Assembly: GCA_023264755.1 (NCBI GenBank)
Contig: JAHFVB010000333.1
Span: 1-5,924, forward strand
Source of the DNA: Mycobacterium sp.
GTDB taxonomy: Bacteria > Actinomycetota > Actinomycetes > Mycobacteriales > Mycobacteriaceae
Length of the DNA stretch: 5,924 bases
Reading direction: 5' to 3'
Shown here: piece after piece, positions 4,793 to 5,924 of the stretch
How the letters are laid out: each line of letters opens with the position of its first letter
Numbering within the stretch: position 1 is the stretch's first letter
The notes under the pieces: model-generated
Told to the model about the DNA's origin: nothing
Database searches by the model: none
Seen by the model: the letters and a program-made list of their open reading frames with translations, nothing else
Translations under genes and position numbers: made by a program

Positions 4793-5924
4793 CTATTGCA
4801 GTTCGTTGAGCCGGCTGAACCGGGCCGTGGCGATCGGGTTGGCGTCGGCCACCAGATCGCTGAAGCGGTAGTTGGCGATCTTGGCGATCTCGATCAACGC
4901 GAACGCCTTCTCGGCGCCGGGGGAGTTGTCCATGCGCGACCACCCGTTCTTGAGCACCCGATCGAAGTGCTCGGTCTCGCGGGCGCAGATGATCAGCGGG
5001 AACCCGAAGTGCTCGCGGTACGCGGCGGCCAACTCCACGACGTCATTGTGGTCGTTCTCGTCCAGGTTGCTCAACGCGACGTGGTCGACCGCCAGCGCGT
5101 GCCCCGTCTCGTCCTCCGCACCGAGGTCGTGGAAGGCCCTCAGCAGTTCCTCCTGCTGCTCGGAGGATCCCGTCAGCACCGCGTCCTGGAACGCCTCGCG
5201 CAGCGCTGTGGTGTCGGCGAACGGGCGCTGCTCGAACGCCCGCTCGACCGCCCACGGCACGTCCTGCACGACGTGGCCGAACACCTCGGTGAAACGCTGC
5301 TTGGTCATCAGGTTCACCTCGTCGAGGGTGATCGAGCCGCCGCCGGCCACCCGCGGCCCGCGGGAACCGGTGTGGAAGAACACGATGTTGAGCACGATCG
5401 CCGCGACCGCACCGATGCTGATGCCGCTGCCGAAGATCAAGTCCAGCCCGGTGGGCATCGCCTTGGCGATGTCGGGATACGACGTCACCCACAACGCCAA
5501 CGCCAAGCTGGTCGTGACGATGATCAGGTTGCGGTGATCGGTGAAGTCGACCTTGCCCAGCGTCTGGATGCCGACGACGGCGACGGTCGCGAACAGCGTC
5601 AGCGCCGCGCCGCCGAGCACCGGATTGGGAATCGACGCGACGACCGCGGCCACCTTCGGCAGGAAGCCGAGCACGATCATGATCACGCCCGCGGCCGCCA
5701 CCACCCACCGGCTCTTGACGCCGGTCAACCGCACCAGACCGACGTTCTCGGAGAAGGCGGTATACGGGAACGAGTTGAAGATGCCGCCGATGACGGTGGC
5801 CAGACCGTCGGCGCGCAGCACGTTGCCGATGTCGGAGGCCTTGACCCGCTTGCCCACGATCTCGCCCGTCGCGATGGTCGATCCCGTCGACTCCACGGCC
5901 GTGATCAACAGCACGATGATCATC
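4793..5924 (-). CDS. NCS2 purine (urate/xanthine) permease fused to a C-terminal OHCU-decarboxylase-like domain (5' truncated by window)
   Basis: The gene runs off the right edge; 376 residues from the first in-window Met are visible, and that Met is inside the protein because it lies in transmembrane segment 8 of the NCS2 fold. Residues 1-185 are membrane: 'LLITAVESTGSTIATGEIVG' (TM8, Glu11 at the substrate-binding position), 'RADGLATVIGGIFNSFPYTA' (Asp39), then the family signature 'FSENVGLVRLTGVKSRWV' (57-74), and four or more hydrophobic segments ending near 'VAAIVLNIVFFHTG'. Residues about 200-360 resemble OHCU decarboxylase: 'MTKQRFTEVFGHVVQDVPWA', 'FEQRPFADTTALREAF', 'LAAAYREHFGFPLIICARE' and 'EIAKIANYRFSDLV'. 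The catalytic HPxxG is replaced by F264-H-D-L-G, and no SxxEQ motif is visible. NCS2 carriers are proton symporters for purines or pyrimidines; operon context points to urate or xanthine uptake. The stop abuts uraD with no gap. Confidence 0.9.
   Translation of the reverse strand, partial: MIIVLLITAVESTGSTIATGEIVGKRVKASDIGNVLRADGLATVIGGIFNSFPYTAFSENVGLVRLTGVKSRWVVAAAGVIMIVLGFLPKVAAVVASIPNPVLGGAALTLFATVAVVGIQTLGKVDFTDHRNLIIVTTSLALALWVTSYPDIAKAMPTGLDLIFGSGISIGAVAAIVLNIVFFHTGSRGPRVAGGGSITLDEVNLMTKQRFTEVFGHVVQDVPWAVERAFEQRPFADTTALREAFQDAVLTGSSEQQEELLRAFHDLGAEDETGHALAVDHVALSNLDENDHNDVVELAAAYREHFGFPLIICARETEHFDRVLKNGWSRMDNSPGAEKAFALIEIAKIANYRFSDLVADANPIATARFSRLNELQ

Noticed and set aside
5921..5923. 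ATG at the right edge as the true permease start
   Set aside because: It falls in transmembrane segment 8 of the NCS2 fold; the N-terminal half must lie beyond the window.

Overview
The window is high-GC DNA (roughly two-thirds G+C by eye, with GTG starts and overlapping stop/start codons). It looks like an actinomycete and most likely a mycobacterium: the RsbW and SigF proteins match, as I recall them, the Mycobacterium tuberculosis UsfX/RsbW and SigF proteins almost segment for segment. No mobile element, CRISPR array, rRNA or tRNA was seen.

Layout from left to right. (1) 2-483, plus strand: the last 48 codons of an SRPBCC/AHSA1-type protein, overlapping by GTGA with a small ArsR-type repressor. 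(2) 503-532: a strong GC-rich hairpin between convergent genes. (3) 560-802, minus strand: a CsbD-family stress protein. (4) 803-1253: a 451-bp divergent intergenic region with an 18-bp inverted repeat, a SigF-like promoter candidate and a possible 39-codon small ORF with a very good Shine-Dalgarno sequence. (5) 1254-2434, plus strand: rsbW and sigF, overlapping by GTGA. (6) 2405-2845, minus strand: a STAS-domain anti-sigma-factor antagonist whose 3' end overlaps the 3' end of sigF by 30 bp. (7) 3019-5924, minus strand: a compact urate-catabolism operon, read as NCS2 purine permease (cut by the window edge), uraD, uraH, uox.

Two functional modules therefore lie side by side. The first is a general-stress / partner-switching set: CsbD, the anti-sigma factor RsbW, the sigma factor SigF and a STAS antagonist. 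The second takes up urate and converts it to (S)-allantoin: permease, Uox (urate to 5-hydroxyisourate), UraH (to OHCU) and UraD (to S-allantoin). No allantoinase is present, so later steps must be encoded elsewhere.

The most unusual feature is the permease. After its last membrane segment it carries a second OHCU-decarboxylase-like domain, in which the HPxxG and SxxEQ catalytic motifs are not recognisable. A complete, catalytically intact UraD is encoded immediately downstream with a zero-base TAG/ATG junction. This suggests a transporter with a built-in non-catalytic or altered OHCU-binding or docking domain.
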